From Haloarchaeobius iranensis (GTDB lineage: Archaea > Halobacteriota > Halobacteria > Halobacteriales > Natrialbaceae), in the NCBI RefSeq assembly GCF_900103505.1, contig NZ_FNIA01000013.1, forward strand, positions 1-64,000: a stretch of 64,000 nucleotides of DNA. The letters are read 5' to 3'. Position 1 is the first letter of the stretch. Every line of letters starts with the position of its first letter. The translations under genes were made by a program, and so were the position numbers. Of this stretch, positions 26,403 to 36,150 are shown in pieces. The notes beneath the pieces are model-generated. The model did no database searches and had not been told where the DNA came from. It saw only the letters and a list, made by a program, of their open reading frames with translations.

Positions 26403-26602
26403 TCCGTTCGGTGACCCGGTGCGGGACGGAGTCCACCGAGGCCAGGCCCGCGAGACGCTCGGAGTCTACTGGCTGCGGGCGGCTCCGGAGCCGTCCTCGT
26501 CCGGGACGTGCCGGCTGTTCGTGGTCCTCGTCGTCGCGGGCTCCACCGACGCGACGGGGTCGCTGACACGACGAGTCCGTCGATTCGACGACGACCCAGA
26601 CG

Positions 26603-26610
26603 CCTTAAGG
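26603..26610 (+). promoter_or_regulatory. TATA element of carS
   Basis: CCTTAAGG centred about 27 bases before the carS ATG at 26634. Good spacing for a leaderless transcript. Confidence 0.5.
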
Positions 26611-26633
26611 TGGCCGGTCGATATCCCACGAAC

Positions 26634-27179
26634 ATGGACCTCGTCTCGACGGTGGTCGTCGCTTTCTGGGCGATGCTCCCCGCGTACGTGCCGAACAACG
26701 CCGCCGTCCTCCTCGGCGGCGGCCGGCCCATCGACGGGGGGCGGAACCTCGGCGAGCGGCGCATCCTGGGCGACGGGAAGACCTGGCGTGGGACAATCGT
26801 CGGCACGGGCGTCGGCGTCGGGCTCGCGCTGCTGCTCTCCGAGGTCGCAACACCGGTCGGTGAGGCCGTGAACGTTGCACTGCCGACGTTCCCGCTGCCG
26901 GTCGCGTTCGGGCTCGCCTTCGGCGCGATGGTCGGCGACATCGGCGCGTCGTTCCTCAAACGCCGGACCGGCCGGGACCGCGGGGCCGCGTTCCCCGGGC
27001 TGGACCAGCTGGACTTCGTCGTGGGAGCGCTCGCGCTCGCCGCCGCCGTCGACCCCGCGTGGTTCGGCGAGTGGTTCACGGGTCCCGTGCTCGCGGTCGT
27101 CGTCGTCGTGACGCCGCTGCTGCACGTCGGGACCAACGGGGTGGCGTACGCGCTCGACCTGAAAGAGGAGCCGTGGTGA
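26634..27179 (+). CDS. carS: CDP-archaeol synthase
   Basis: 181 aa integral membrane protein that activates unsaturated archaetidic acid with CTP to CDP-archaeol, the branch point for all archaeal polar lipids. Family signature in order: [20 protein letters not shown], then [30 protein letters not shown], and [14 protein letters not shown] with the metal-binding Asp residues. Four to five hydrophobic helices. Length is normal for CarS. The neighbour pyrE is 55 bases downstream in the same direction. Confidence 0.92.
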   Translation: MDLVSTVVVAFWAMLPAYVPNNAAVLLGGGRPIDGGRNLGERRILGDGKTWRGTIVGTGVGVGLALLLSEVATPVGEAVNVALPTFPLPVAFGLAFGAMVGDIGASFLKRRTGRDRGAAFPGLDQLDFVVGALALAAAVDPAWFGEWFTGPVLAVVVVVTPLLHVGTNGVAYALDLKEEPW

Positions 27180-27234
27180 GACAGCCCGATTGAATCCACG
27201 GGCCTTATTGTCGCCGGGCGCGGCTCTCAGTCCA

Positions 27235-27765
27235 ATGACGAACGACGAGCTCATCTCGGCGCTGGTGGCGGCGGACGCGGTTCGCTTCGGCGAGTTCGAA
27301 CTGAGCCACGGCGGCACGAGCGAGTACTACGTGGACAAGTACCTGTTCGAGACGGACGTGGACTGCCTGCGCCGGATCGGCGACGCGTTCGCGGAGCGGG
27401 TCGCGGACACGAAGCTGGCGGGCGTCGCGCTCGGCGGGGTCCCGCTCGTGGTGGCGACCGCACTGGCGGCCGACCTGCCGTACGTCATCGCCCGCAAGCA
27501 GCAGAAGGAGTACGGCACCGCGAACCTCGTCGAGGGGCGGCTGGACGAGGCCGAGGAGGTCGTCGTGGTCGAGGACATCGCCACGACGGGCCAGTCAGCC
27601 GTCGACGCCGTGGAAGCGCTCCGTGACGCCGGCGCGGTGGTGAACCGTGCGCTCATCGTCGTCGACCGGGAGGAGGGCGGCCGGGAGAACCTCGCCGACG
27701 TGGGCGTCGAGATGGAGGCACTCGTCACCGCGAGCGACCTGCTCGACCACGCCGACGATGGATAG
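27235..27765 (+). CDS. pyrE: Orotate phosphoribosyltransferase
   Basis: 176 aa. Joins orotate and PRPP to OMP in pyrimidine synthesis. The PRPP loop [13 protein letters not shown] (residues about 105-117) is exact, and [15 protein letters not shown] plus RKQQKEYGT form the conserved 5'-phosphate/catalytic loop. Length fits archaeal PyrE. A TATA-like CCTTATTG lies about 28 bases before ATG. A second PRT-fold protein, gfcR, is 2.2 kb downstream, so the two should not be confused. Confidence 0.92.
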   Translation: MTNDELISALVAADAVRFGEFELSHGGTSEYYVDKYLFETDVDCLRRIGDAFAERVADTKLAGVALGGVPLVVATALAADLPYVIARKQQKEYGTANLVEGRLDEAEEVVVVEDIATTGQSAVDAVEALRDAGAVVNRALIVVDREEGGRENLADVGVEMEALVTASDLLDHADDG

Positions 27766-27943
27766 CGCCGTGCGATAGAGTAGCACAGCTCGCATCGCAA
27801 CCCTTTTCTTGCAGTCTCGGCTATTGAGATGTACGATGGTAGGTGTCTGCTTTACAGGCCGGGCGGCAGCCCACTTCTAACATCAACGTCCACCTACCGT
27901 TCTCCGCGTTCGCAGACACCGACCAGAGACATCCACAACAGCC

Positions 27944-29887
27944 ATGTCCCAGTCAGAATCCGAATCACAGATAGCGGTCGTACTACCGGACGGATCCGAA
28001 CTCTCCGTCCCCGAGGGAGCCAGCGTCGAAGACGTCGCCTACGAGATCGGGCCCGGTCTCGGTCGGGACACCGTCGCGGGCAAGATCGACGGCGACCTCG
28101 TCGCCAAGGAGGCCGAGGTCCACGACGGCGCGGCCATCGAGATCGTCACCGACGGCTCCGACGAGTACGTCGAGGTGATGCGCCACACGGCCGCCCACGT
28201 CCTCGCGCAGGCGGTGAAACGACTGTACCCGGACGCCGAACTCGCCATCGGCCCACCGACGGACGAGGGCTTCTACTACGACTTCGACGACATCGACGTC
28301 GACGCCGACGACCTCGCCGACCTCGAGGACGAGATGGCCGACATCGTCGAGGCCGACCTCGAACTCGAACGCGAGGAAGTGTCCTACGAGGACGCCAAGG
28401 AGCGCCTCGCCGACGAGCCGTACAAGCTCGAACTGCTCGACGAACTTCACGAAGAGGGCGCGCAGATAACGTTCTACTCCCAGGGCGACTTCGAGGACCT
28501 CTGTGCCGGCCCGCACGTCGAATCCACGGGTGAGATCGGCGCGTTCGACCTGCTCGAGATTGCCGGCGCGTACTGGCGCGGCGACGAGGACAACGAGATG
28601 CAGACGCGCATCTACGGTACGGCGTTCGAGAGCGAGGACGATCTCGAACAGTTCCTCGACCGCAAGGAGGAGGCCGAGCGACGCGACCACCGCAAGATCG
28701 GCAACCAGATGGACCTGTTCTCCATCCAGGACGTGACGGGGCCGGGGCTGCCGCTCTACCACCCGAACGGCAAGACGGTGCTGCGCGAGCTCGAGCGGTT
28801 CATCGAGGACCTCAACCTCGACGCGGGCTACGAGTACGTCGAGACGCCCCACCTGTTCAAGACGGACCTCTGGAAGCGCTCGGGCCACTACGAGAACTAC
28901 GAGGACGACATGTTCCTCTTCGAGGTCGACGACGACGAGTTCGGCCTCAAGCCGATGAACTGTCCGGGCCACGCCGCCATCTTCCAGGACCAGTCCTGGA
29001 GCTATCGCGACCTGCCGGTGCGCTACGCGGAGGACGGGAAGGTGTACCGCAAGGAGCAGTCGGGCGAGCTCTCCGGACTCTCCCGCGTCTGGGCGTTCAC
29101 CATCGACGACGGCCACCTGTTCGTCCGCCCGGACCAGATTGAGGCGGAGGTCGAGCAGATCCTCGACGCCATCGACACGGTGCTCGACACGTTCGAGCTC
29201 GACTACGAGGTCGCCCTCGCCACGCGCCCGGAGAAGTCCGTCGGGAGCGACGAGATCTGGGAGAAGGCCGAGTCCATCCTCGAGCGGGTCATCGAGGAGC
29301 ACGAGGACGACTACGTCATCGAGGACGGCGACGGCGCGTTCTACGGCCCGAAGATCGACTTCGCGTTCGAGGACGCCCTCGGCCGCAAGTGGGACGGCCC
29401 GACGGTCCAGCTCGACTTCAACATGCCCGAGCGCTTCGACCTCTCCTACGTCGGCGAGGACAACGAGCACCACCGCCCGGTGATGATCCACCGCGGCGTC
29501 TACGGCTCGTACGAGCGCTTCTTCATGGTGCTCATCGAGCACTTCGAGGGCAAGTTCCCGTTCTGGCTCGCCCCCGAGCAGGTCCGCATCCTCGCCATCT
29601 CGGACGACAACCTCGACTACGCCTACGAGATCGCCGAGGAGTTCGACGAGTTCCGCGTCGAGGTCAACGACCGCGACGCGACCATCGAGCGGAAGATCCG
29701 CGGCGCACACAACGACCGCGTGCCGTACATGATAATCGTCGGCGGCAACGAGGAGGAGGCCGGCAACATCTCGGTGCGCGACCGCAACGAGAACCAGGAG
29801 TACGACGTCGAGATCGACGCGTTCCGCGACCACCTCCGCCGCGAGCGCGACGAGAAGCACGTCGAACCGGACTTCCTGCTGGACTGA
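27944..29887 (+). CDS. thrS: Threonyl-tRNA synthetase
   Basis: 647 aa. Domains in order: TGS (residues about 8-70, [14 protein letters not shown]), editing/SAD domain with [11 protein letters not shown] and [10 protein letters not shown], class II catalytic core ([59 protein letters not shown]) and a C-terminal anticodon-binding domain (PEQVRILAI... to [16 protein letters not shown]). This is the bacterial-like full-length ThrRS architecture with its own editing domain. A 176-base region upstream separates it from pyrE. Confidence 0.95.
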   Translation: MSQSESESQIAVVLPDGSELSVPEGASVEDVAYEIGPGLGRDTVAGKIDGDLVAKEAEVHDGAAIEIVTDGSDEYVEVMRHTAAHVLAQAVKRLYPDAELAIGPPTDEGFYYDFDDIDVDADDLADLEDEMADIVEADLELEREEVSYEDAKERLADEPYKLELLDELHEEGAQITFYSQGDFEDLCAGPHVESTGEIGAFDLLEIAGAYWRGDEDNEMQTRIYGTAFESEDDLEQFLDRKEEAERRDHRKIGNQMDLFSIQDVTGPGLPLYHPNGKTVLRELERFIEDLNLDAGYEYVETPHLFKTDLWKRSGHYENYEDDMFLFEVDDDEFGLKPMNCPGHAAIFQDQSWSYRDLPVRYAEDGKVYRKEQSGELSGLSRVWAFTIDDGHLFVRPDQIEAEVEQILDAIDTVLDTFELDYEVALATRPEKSVGSDEIWEKAESILERVIEEHEDDYVIEDGDGAFYGPKIDFAFEDALGRKWDGPTVQLDFNMPERFDLSYVGEDNEHHRPVMIHRGVYGSYERFFMVLIEHFEGKFPFWLAPEQVRILAISDDNLDYAYEIAEEFDEFRVEVNDRDATIERKIRGAHNDRVPYMIIVGGNEEEAGNISVRDRNENQEYDVEIDAFRDHLRRERDEKHVEPDFLLD

Positions 29888-30010
29888 TTTCGCTCCGCCG
29901 CCGCTGCCCTCTCCACCGCCGCTGCCGCCCTCTCCGTTCTCCCGGGCCCACCCGAACATTGCACGTCTGTGGACACCGACACCGGTTTTCGATTCGACGT
30001 ATTCATACTT

Positions 30011-30024
30011 GTGCAACCGTGTAA
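30011..30024 (+). promoter_or_regulatory. Candidate operator before gfcR
   Basis: GTGCAACCGTGTAA lies between a TATA-like TATTCATAC (30000-30008) and the gfcR ATG (30032), where a bound protein would block initiation. Thirteen of fourteen bases match GTGCAATCGTGTAA at the NCS2 permease promoter (36053-36066), where it is half of a palindrome. Confidence 0.5.
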
Positions 30025-30031
30025 CTCGGTC

Positions 30032-30748
30032 ATGAACCGCGCAGAGAAGGCGGCGCTCCAGCTTCGCGCCGTCGACGTGCTCCAGATGTTGAAGGAGACG
30101 CGCACCTACGACGAGCTCGCCGAGGTCACCGGTCTCCCTGCGGGCGACCTGAACCGCTACGTGAACGGCCACGTCCTCCCGAGCGCCGAGCGCGCCCGCG
30201 AAGTCGTCTCCGGCGTCGGCCACGAGGCCCTCGGCGACGAGCTCGAGGCCAGAATCGAGGTCGACGACGAGGGCTACGTCGACAACTCCGCGGCCGTCTT
30301 CGACCAGGCGTTCCTCGACCTCGTCGCGCCGGTCGCCGCCGACGCCTACGAGTTCGAGCGGCCGGACGCCGTGCTGACCGCGGCGACGGACGGCATCACG
30401 CTCGCGGCGGCGATGGCGAGCTACTTCGGCGCTCGCTGTGTCTACGCGAAGAAGAGCAAGGAGACCGCAGTCGAGGAGTTCGTCGAGGCCCGCCAGCGCC
30501 TCCAGTCCGGCATCGAGCTCACCTACTACCTGCCCGCCTCCTCCCTCTCCGCCGGCGACACCGTCCTGGTCGTCGACGACCTCATCCGCTCCGGCGAGAC
30601 CCAGGAGCTGCTGCTCGACATCGCGGACCACGCCGGCGCGACGGTCGGCGGCGTCTTCGCCCTCATCGCGGTCGGCGACGAGGGCACCGAGCGCGCGGCC
30701 GCGCTCACCGACGCGCCCGTCGGCGCGCTGGTCGACGTCGAACCCTGA
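30032..30748 (+). CDS. gfcR: GfcR-type PRTase-fold transcriptional regulator
   Basis: 238 aa. N-terminal HTH (about residues 20-55: YDELAEVTGLPAGDLNRYVNGHVLPSAERA) fused to a type I phosphoribosyltransferase domain with PRPP loop VLVVDDLIRSGET. Family knowledge: in Haloferax this protein, once misnamed an orotate PRTase, is the regulator GfcR needed for glucose and fructose breakdown. PRPP or a related metabolite is a plausible effector. ATG 30032 is chosen because the TATA-like element is 28 bases upstream (leaderless). A possible self-regulating operator is listed separately. Confidence 0.88.
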   Translation: MNRAEKAALQLRAVDVLQMLKETRTYDELAEVTGLPAGDLNRYVNGHVLPSAERAREVVSGVGHEALGDELEARIEVDDEGYVDNSAAVFDQAFLDLVAPVAADAYEFERPDAVLTAATDGITLAAAMASYFGARCVYAKKSKETAVEEFVEARQRLQSGIELTYYLPASSLSAGDTVLVVDDLIRSGETQELLLDIADHAGATVGGVFALIAVGDEGTERAAALTDAPVGALVDVEP

Positions 30749-30782
30749 GCCTTTTCTTCGCCGCGCTCGCGGATGTGACCAG

Positions 30783-31625
30783 ATGCGACCTCGCTCCGCC
30801 CTTGCGACGGCCGGCGGCCTCGTGGGCGTCGTCGCGCTCGCGGCGGCGCTCTCCACGCCGGCGACACCCGTCACCGCCAGCGTCGGCACCGGCGGGGGCC
30901 GGGTCGTCGCCCGTGCGGTCGCGGCGGTCTTCGCACTGCTCGCGGTCGTCGCCGCGCCGCTGCTCCTGCCGGCGCTCGGCCGCGAGGGCCTCACGGAGTC
31001 CATCGACCTCAGGCTGGCCGCCGTCATGATCCTTCTGGCCGGCGTCCTCGCCGCCGTCGTCGCGTTCCTGCTCGCGAACGCGAGCGGGGGTGGGACCTCC
31101 CTCCCCGCCGGCACCGGTAGCGGCCCGCTCGGCGCGGCGGACCAGTCCACGCCGGACACGACGACCGGTCCCGGCGGGACCGGACTCGCCGGGCTGGCGG
31201 TCGTCGCGGCCGTCGGGCTCGCGGGTGCCGGGCTGCTCTGGCTGCGGCTCCGGACCACGACCGACACACCGACCGAGGCGGACGACGCGGACACGGCCGC
31301 GACCCGGGCGGCCGTCGCAGCGACGGCCGGTACGGCCGCGGAGCGGCTGGTCAGGGGCGACAGGCCGGTCGACAACGTCGTCTACCGGGCGTGGCGCGAG
31401 ATGACCGCCGCGCTGGACGTCGGTGCGCCCGCGTCGACGACGCCCGGCGAGTTCGCCGCGGCGGCGGTCGACGCCGGGTTCGACGCCGACGCCGTCGCCG
31501 ACCTGACCGACGTGTTCGAGACGGTCCGCTACGGCGACGAGGCCCCCGAGGCGTACGCGGACCGGGCGCGGCGGGCGCTCGAACGGATGGAGGCGACGAC
31601 CGACGGGGGCGGTCCGGAGCCGTGA
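30783..31625 (+). CDS. DUF4129 membrane protein
   Basis: 280 aa. Three or four hydrophobic helices in the first 160 residues, then a cytoplasmic C-terminal region with the DUF4129 pattern: VDNVVYRAWREMTAAL..., STTPGEFAAAAVDAGF, VADLTDVFETVRYG and ARRALERM. By family knowledge it occurs with MoxR ATPases and DUF58 proteins. Its stop overlaps the GTG of the DUF58 gene. No MoxR gene is in this operon. Confidence 0.85.
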   Translation: MRPRSALATAGGLVGVVALAAALSTPATPVTASVGTGGGRVVARAVAAVFALLAVVAAPLLLPALGREGLTESIDLRLAAVMILLAGVLAAVVAFLLANASGGGTSLPAGTGSGPLGAADQSTPDTTTGPGGTGLAGLAVVAAVGLAGAGLLWLRLRTTTDTPTEADDADTAATRAAVAATAGTAAERLVRGDRPVDNVVYRAWREMTAALDVGAPASTTPGEFAAAAVDAGFDADAVADLTDVFETVRYGDEAPEAYADRARRALERMEATTDGGGPEP

Positions 31626-33526
31626 ACCGTGCGCTCGCTGCCGGCGGGCTCGCGGCCGTCGGCGTCGGCCTGCTCGGCCTGTTCGAACTCGGGGCCGGCG
31701 TTGCCGCCGCGTTCGCCGTCGTGACGCTGCTCCTGACCGCGTGGCTCGCCAGCAGCGTGGTCGTCGACGGGCGCGACGAGCGGACGCTTCCGTCCGTCGA
31801 GCGGGCCGCCGGGACCGAGCCACCGGGGGCGAGCATCGCCGACGCGTTGGGCCAGTTCGTCGGCGGGGGCCGCGTCGGCCGCTCCGCACGGGACCTCCGG
31901 GGCGCGCTGTCGGCGGCCGCCGTCTCCGCCCTCGTCCGGGCCGGCGACCGCTCGCGGGACGAGGCCGAGTCGGCCGTCGCCGCCGGCACCTGGACCGACG
32001 ACGCCCGCGCCGCCGCGTTCCTCGCCGACGGCGACGAGGACGACGCCTCGTGGCGCGACCGCCTCCCGTTCGGCGGCGGGTCGACGCTCCGGGACGACGT
32101 CCGGGCGACCGTCGACGCCGTCGCGAGCGTCGCCGGGGTCGAACGTGCCGGCGACGCACCGGTCTGGTTCGCCGTCCGCCCCGGGACTCCCGTCGAGACG
32201 GTGCCCTCGCTGCCTCCGGACCACGACGGCGGCCTCTACGTCCGCGAACGACGGTCGACCGGGCGCTGGCGCGGGCTACGCGCGCTCGGCCTCGCCACGC
32301 TCGCGGTCGGGACCCTGCTGCGCTCGCCGTCGGTCGTCCTGCTCGGCGCGCTCCCGTTCGGTTACCTCGGCGCGGCCGCGCTCGGTGCCAGCCGGCTCGG
32401 GGCCGACGCCGGCCGCGACGCACCCGACATCGCCGTCGAGCGGACGCTGGCCGACGAGGGCGTCGCCCCGGGCGACAGGGTCGCGGTCGAGCTGACGGTG
32501 ACCAACGAGGGCGCGTCGACGGTCGCTGACTGCCGGCTGGTCGACGGCGTGCCCGTCGGGCTCCCGGTCGTCGACGGGTCCGCCCGCGCCGCCGTCACGC
32601 TGGCCCCGGGCGAGTCGACGACGCTCCGGTACGCGGTCGCCGCCCGCCGCGGGAGCCACGCGTTCGGCCCGACGCTTGCGGTCGTCCGGGACGGGACGGC
32701 GGCGCGGGCGGTCGAGTGCCTGTGTCCCGCGGCGTCCACGCTCCGCGTGCTCCCCCGCTTCCGGGCGAGCGGGACGGTGCCGCTCCGCCGGCAAGCCACC
32801 CGTGCCGCGGGCGAGATACGGACCGGTGACGGTGGCGAAGGGACGACGTTCCACGCGACCCGGGAGTACCGGAAGGGCGACCCCCTCTCCCGCGTCGACT
32901 GGCGACGCTGGGCCCGAACCGGCGAGTTCGCGACCGTCGAGTTCGAGCGCGAGCGCGCGGCGACGGTCGTCTTCGTCGTCGATGCCCGTGCCGCGAGCTA
33001 CGTCGCGCCCGACCCCGAGTCCGAACACGCGCTCGACCGGGCACTCGGCGCGGTCGCGTCGCTCTACCCCTCGCTGACCGACGCCGGGAACCGGGTCGGC
33101 CTCACCGCCGTCAGTACCGCCGACTGCTGGGTGCCGCCGGGCGCGGGTGCGGGCCACCGCGCCCGGTTCCGGGAGACACTCGGCACGCACCCGGCGCTGT
33201 CGTCGGCCCCCGAGGGCACCAACCTCGCCGCGCGGCAGGCCATCGCCCGGCTCGACCGCCGGCTGCCGTCCGGCGCGCAGGTGCTCCTGCTCTCGCCGCT
33301 CTGTGACGACTACGCCGCGGCGATCGCCCGCCGCTTCGAGGTCGGCGGCCACCCGGCGACCGTCGTCAGCCCGGACCCGACGACGACGGACTCCCCGAGC
33401 CAGACGCTGGCGCGGGTCGCCCGCGAGAACCGGGTCCACGACCTCCGCGAGGCCGGCGTGACGGTGGTCGACTGGGCGTGGGACGAGCCGCTCTCGGCAG
33501 CGCTCGAACGGGGTGAGCGACGGTGA
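31622..33526 (+). CDS. DUF58 protein with extra N-terminal membrane domain, 634 aa
   Basis: GTG start overlaps the DUF4129 stop. Residues 1-200 hold two helices and a helical region (LSAAAVSALVRAGDRSRDEAESAVAAGTWTDD) that I recall as a separate small gene (DUF7269-like) in related operons, so a gene fusion is likely. Residues about 230-300 add two more helices. The rest is DUF58/CARDB-like: EGVAPGDRVAVELTVTNEG, then GTTFHATREYRKGDPLSRVDWRRWART, the DUF58 core signature, and a VWA-like end with FVVDARAAS. By family knowledge these act with MoxR in complex assembly at the membrane. Confidence 0.83.
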   Translation: MNRALAAGGLAAVGVGLLGLFELGAGVAAAFAVVTLLLTAWLASSVVVDGRDERTLPSVERAAGTEPPGASIADALGQFVGGGRVGRSARDLRGALSAAAVSALVRAGDRSRDEAESAVAAGTWTDDARAAAFLADGDEDDASWRDRLPFGGGSTLRDDVRATVDAVASVAGVERAGDAPVWFAVRPGTPVETVPSLPPDHDGGLYVRERRSTGRWRGLRALGLATLAVGTLLRSPSVVLLGALPFGYLGAAALGASRLGADAGRDAPDIAVERTLADEGVAPGDRVAVELTVTNEGASTVADCRLVDGVPVGLPVVDGSARAAVTLAPGESTTLRYAVAARRGSHAFGPTLAVVRDGTAARAVECLCPAASTLRVLPRFRASGTVPLRRQATRAAGEIRTGDGGEGTTFHATREYRKGDPLSRVDWRRWARTGEFATVEFERERAATVVFVVDARAASYVAPDPESEHALDRALGAVASLYPSLTDAGNRVGLTAVSTADCWVPPGAGAGHRARFRETLGTHPALSSAPEGTNLAARQAIARLDRRLPSGAQVLLLSPLCDDYAAAIARRFEVGGHPATVVSPDPTTTDSPSQTLARVARENRVHDLREAGVTVVDWAWDEPLSAALERGERR

Positions 33527-34014
33527 CCGCGCGGCCGACCGGCGCGGGCGCCTGGGCGAGCCTCGTCGCGGGCGGGGTCGCGCTCGTCGTCGCCAGCCTC
33601 GCGGGCGTCGGCACGCTCGCCCTCGGCGGCGTCGGGTTCGGCCTGCTCGCGGCCGGGCTGTGGCGCGGCGTCGCGCCCGGTATCACGCTCGGGTCGCTCG
33701 GGCTCTTCGGGGCCGTCGTCCTCGCCGGGACGGTGCTCGCCCCGCTCACGACCCTGCTCGGCGGCCTCGGGGCGGTGGTCGCGTGGGACACCGGCCACCA
33801 CGCACGGAGCCTCGGCCGGCAGCTCGGCCGCGAGAGCCCGACGCGCGCCGTCGAACTGCGACATCTCGGGTACGCACTCGCCGTGGGGGCGACCGCGGTC
33901 GGCGTCGGCTACGGCGGCTACCTGCTCGTCGTCGGGCGTCTCGGGGCGGGCTCGTCCGCGCTGCTGTTCGCGGGAGCGGTCGCGCTGCTGGTCGCGTTCG
34001 GACGCGAGTTCTAG
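33523..34014 (+). CDS. Membrane protein of the DUF58 operon, 163 aa
   Basis: GTG start overlapping the DUF58 stop by 4 bases. Five hydrophobic helices with a cytoplasmic loop VVAWDTGHHARSLGRQLGRESPTRAVELRH between helices 3 and 4. The TGHHARSLGRQLGR motif is familiar from the third member of haloarchaeal DUF4129-DUF58 operons (DUF7519-like, tentative). Function unknown. Its stop overlaps the helicase stop on the other strand by 4 bases. Confidence 0.7.
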   Translation: MTARPTGAGAWASLVAGGVALVVASLAGVGTLALGGVGFGLLAAGLWRGVAPGITLGSLGLFGAVVLAGTVLAPLTTLLGGLGAVVAWDTGHHARSLGRQLGRESPTRAVELRHLGYALAVGATAVGVGYGGYLLVVGRLGAGSSALLFAGAVALLVAFGREF

Positions 34015-35933
34015 GCCTCCCGTTCGACCAGCGCCTCGCGCGTCTCGCGGATGACCCGGGCGACGCTCTCGACCTCGCCGCCCTCGTCGGCGATGTAGCC
34101 AGCGATGGACTCCGTGGCCGCGAGCAGCCACGCCGCGCGCTCGGCGATGCGGCCCACGTCGCCCGGCCCGACGCCGTACTGGTTCGCGAGCTCGTCCAGC
34201 GCGACACCGTCGGCCCAGTCCGCGAGCATCAGCGCGGTCTTGAACACGTCCAGCCAGCGCTGGAAGTCGCCGTCGAAGCTCATCACCGACTTCGTGAGCT
34301 CGCTCTCGCGCCGGGTCGCCGCGTCCGTCACGCGGCCGGCCTCGTCGTTGCGGACGTACAGCGTCGGCATGTCGCTCGTGTCGCAGACGAGTTCGAGCAC
34401 GGTCAGCGGCGTCACGCGCGGGAGGTCGGCCGCCTGCTCGATGGCGTCGACGACCGACCGCCCGGTGACGGGGTCGACGTACACCCGGGAGACGAGCGCC
34501 CCGAGCCGGGTGGCCGCGAGCCCCTCGCGACGCTCGAGCATCCCCGACGCCGCGAGGTAGTCGAGCACGTCGCCGACGACGGAGCCGAGTTCGTCGGCGG
34601 CGCGCTGGTGCCCGTAGAACGTCTCGTCGAGGAGGTCGAGCACCTCCGTTCTCGAGTCGGCGAACCCCGACGCGACCGTCGAGAGCACGTGGGTGCGCAG
34701 GGCGCGCTCGCTGTCGAGCTTCGAGGTGACGCGTTCGGGCTCCGCGCCGACGTAGCGGTCGCGGAGCTCGGCCGCCTCCGCGGCGTCGCCGGCGACCAGC
34801 AGCGCCTCGCCGTAGGGGTCGAGGTGGGGACGGCCCGCCCGGCCGAACATCTGGTGGACCTCGAGGACGGGGAGCGGTGCCATCCCGTCCCCGTCGTAGC
34901 GCTCGTGGTCCCGGACGACGACCCGGCGGGCGGGGACGTTCACCCCCGCCGCGAGCGTCGGCGTGGCGACGATGACCGTCAGCTCGCGGTCCCGGAAGGC
35001 GTCCTCGACGACCCGGCGCTGGTCGGCGGAGAGCCCGGCGTGGTGGAACGCGACCGCGTTGGCAGCCGAGCGCGCGAGGTCGGTCCCGGTGCCGGTCGTC
35101 GCCAGGACCCGCAGCTCCTCCGCCACCTCGGCGGCATCGTCGAGGAACTCGTCGGCGAGGTCGTCGGCGAGTGCCTGGGCCGACCGCCGCGAGGAGACGA
35201 ACACGAGGCACTGGCCGCCGTCGTCGACCGCGTCGCGGGCGAGCGCGATGGCCGGCTGGTCGCCGCCCGTCGGCACGTCGCGCTCCTCGCCGTCGTCGAA
35301 GACGGCGGTCTCCTCGGCGTAGACGCCGGTCTTCAGCTCGACCGGCCGCCAGTCGCTCGCGACGAGTTCGGCGTCGAGCCAGTCCGCGATCTCGGCGGCG
35401 TTGCCGACCGTCGCGGAGAGCCCGACGAGCTGGATGTCGGGCGTGAGCCGGCGGAGCTTGGCGACGGTCACCTCCAGCGTCGGCCCGCGGCCGTCCTGGT
35501 CGAGCAGGTGTATCTCGTCGACGACCGCGCAGTCGACCGCCGATATCCACTCCGCGCCGTTGCGAATCGCCGAGTCGACCTTCTCGCTGGTCGCGACGAC
35601 GATGTCGTGCTCGGCGAGGTCCTCGTCGGTCGCGTCGAAGTCGCCCGTCGCGATGCCGACGCTCACGCCCGGCAGCTCGGTGAACTCGTCGTACTTCTCC
35701 GTCGCGAGCGCCCGCAGCGGGACGACGTACACCGCCGGCCCGTCGCTGGTGAGCATCGCGAGCTGGGCGACGAACGTCTTGCCCGACGCGGTGGGCACCG
35801 CCGCAAGTACCCGTTCGCCCTCGCAGACGCCGGCCTCGACGGCCGCCTGCTGTGGCGGGTAGAGCTCCTCGACGCCCTGGGCCTCGAAGTGCGCGACGAA
35901 GCGCTCGGCCAGCGGCAGGTCCGCGACGTGCAT
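34011..35933 (-). CDS. Ski2/Hel308-like DEAH-box helicase
   Basis: 640 aa. Motif I AAVPTASGKTFVAQL, motif II VVDEIHLL, motif III GLSATVGN, motif IV/V region VIVATPTLAAGVNVPARRVVV, motif VI HQMFGRAGRPHLDPYGEAL, then winged-helix and ratchet-like helical domains. This is the Hel308 (Ski2-like) layout, a 3'-5' DNA unwinding enzyme linked to repair of stalled forks, but the protein is shorter than the roughly 700-800 residues typical of haloarchaeal Hel308 and may be a paralogue. Start at 35933 is leaderless with a clear TATA. Confidence 0.87.
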   Translation of the reverse strand: MHVADLPLAERFVAHFEAQGVEELYPPQQAAVEAGVCEGERVLAAVPTASGKTFVAQLAMLTSDGPAVYVVPLRALATEKYDEFTELPGVSVGIATGDFDATDEDLAEHDIVVATSEKVDSAIRNGAEWISAVDCAVVDEIHLLDQDGRGPTLEVTVAKLRRLTPDIQLVGLSATVGNAAEIADWLDAELVASDWRPVELKTGVYAEETAVFDDGEERDVPTGGDQPAIALARDAVDDGGQCLVFVSSRRSAQALADDLADEFLDDAAEVAEELRVLATTGTGTDLARSAANAVAFHHAGLSADQRRVVEDAFRDRELTVIVATPTLAAGVNVPARRVVVRDHERYDGDGMAPLPVLEVHQMFGRAGRPHLDPYGEALLVAGDAAEAAELRDRYVGAEPERVTSKLDSERALRTHVLSTVASGFADSRTEVLDLLDETFYGHQRAADELGSVVGDVLDYLAASGMLERREGLAATRLGALVSRVYVDPVTGRSVVDAIEQAADLPRVTPLTVLELVCDTSDMPTLYVRNDEAGRVTDAATRRESELTKSVMSFDGDFQRWLDVFKTALMLADWADGVALDELANQYGVGPGDVGRIAERAAWLLAATESIAGYIADEGGEVESVARVIRETREALVEREA

Positions 35934-35956
35934 CTACCACGGTGTTCGGCGGGATG

Positions 35957-35966
35957 GTATAAAAAG
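35957..35966 (-). promoter_or_regulatory. TATA element of the helicase gene
   Basis: Plus-strand GTATAAAAAG (minus CTTTTTATAC) centred 28 bases before ATG 35933. One of the best TATA boxes in the window. Confidence 0.7.
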
Positions 35967-36055
35967 TGGAGCCGCGCCCGGGGCCCGCGAGCCGGTCCGG
36001 AGCCATCAGGGGTCGCGGGAGCAGTCGGGCAGCCGCGGACGCGTTTCCCGGTGTG

Positions 36056-36079
36056 CAATCGTGTAATTATACACGATTG
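36056..36079. promoter_or_regulatory. 24-bp palindromic operator before the purine permease
   Basis: CAATCGTGT (36056-36064) and ACACGATTG (36071-36079) are perfect inverted arms around AATTAT. The centre with its flanks (TAATTATA) looks like the TATA box of the NCS2 permease gene, so a dimeric repressor would block TBP. The left arm extended (GTGCAATCGTGTAA) recurs before gfcR with one mismatch. Confidence 0.6.
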
Positions 36080-36150
36080 TGTGTGTGTCCCACCGTTGTT
36101 TTTCCGTAACGCTCTAGTACTGCAGTTCTGTGGTTGGCCGTACGTGCATT

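Larger units (their letters stand above)
26288..26633. other. Intergenic region between proline dehydrogenase and carS
   Basis: About 345 bases with divergent promoters. It contains the inverted repeat GTTTAC-N7-GTAAAC and the carS TATA. Open frames across it are Arg/Ser/Thr-rich on both strands and look like shadows; I see no gene. Confidence 0.5.

Noticed and set aside
27983-31375. Very long minus-strand open frame (over 1,100 codons) across thrS and gfcR
   Set aside because: Val/Asp/Glu/Leu-rich shadow of GC-rich coding DNA; crosses three well-supported plus-strand genes and has no protein family features.
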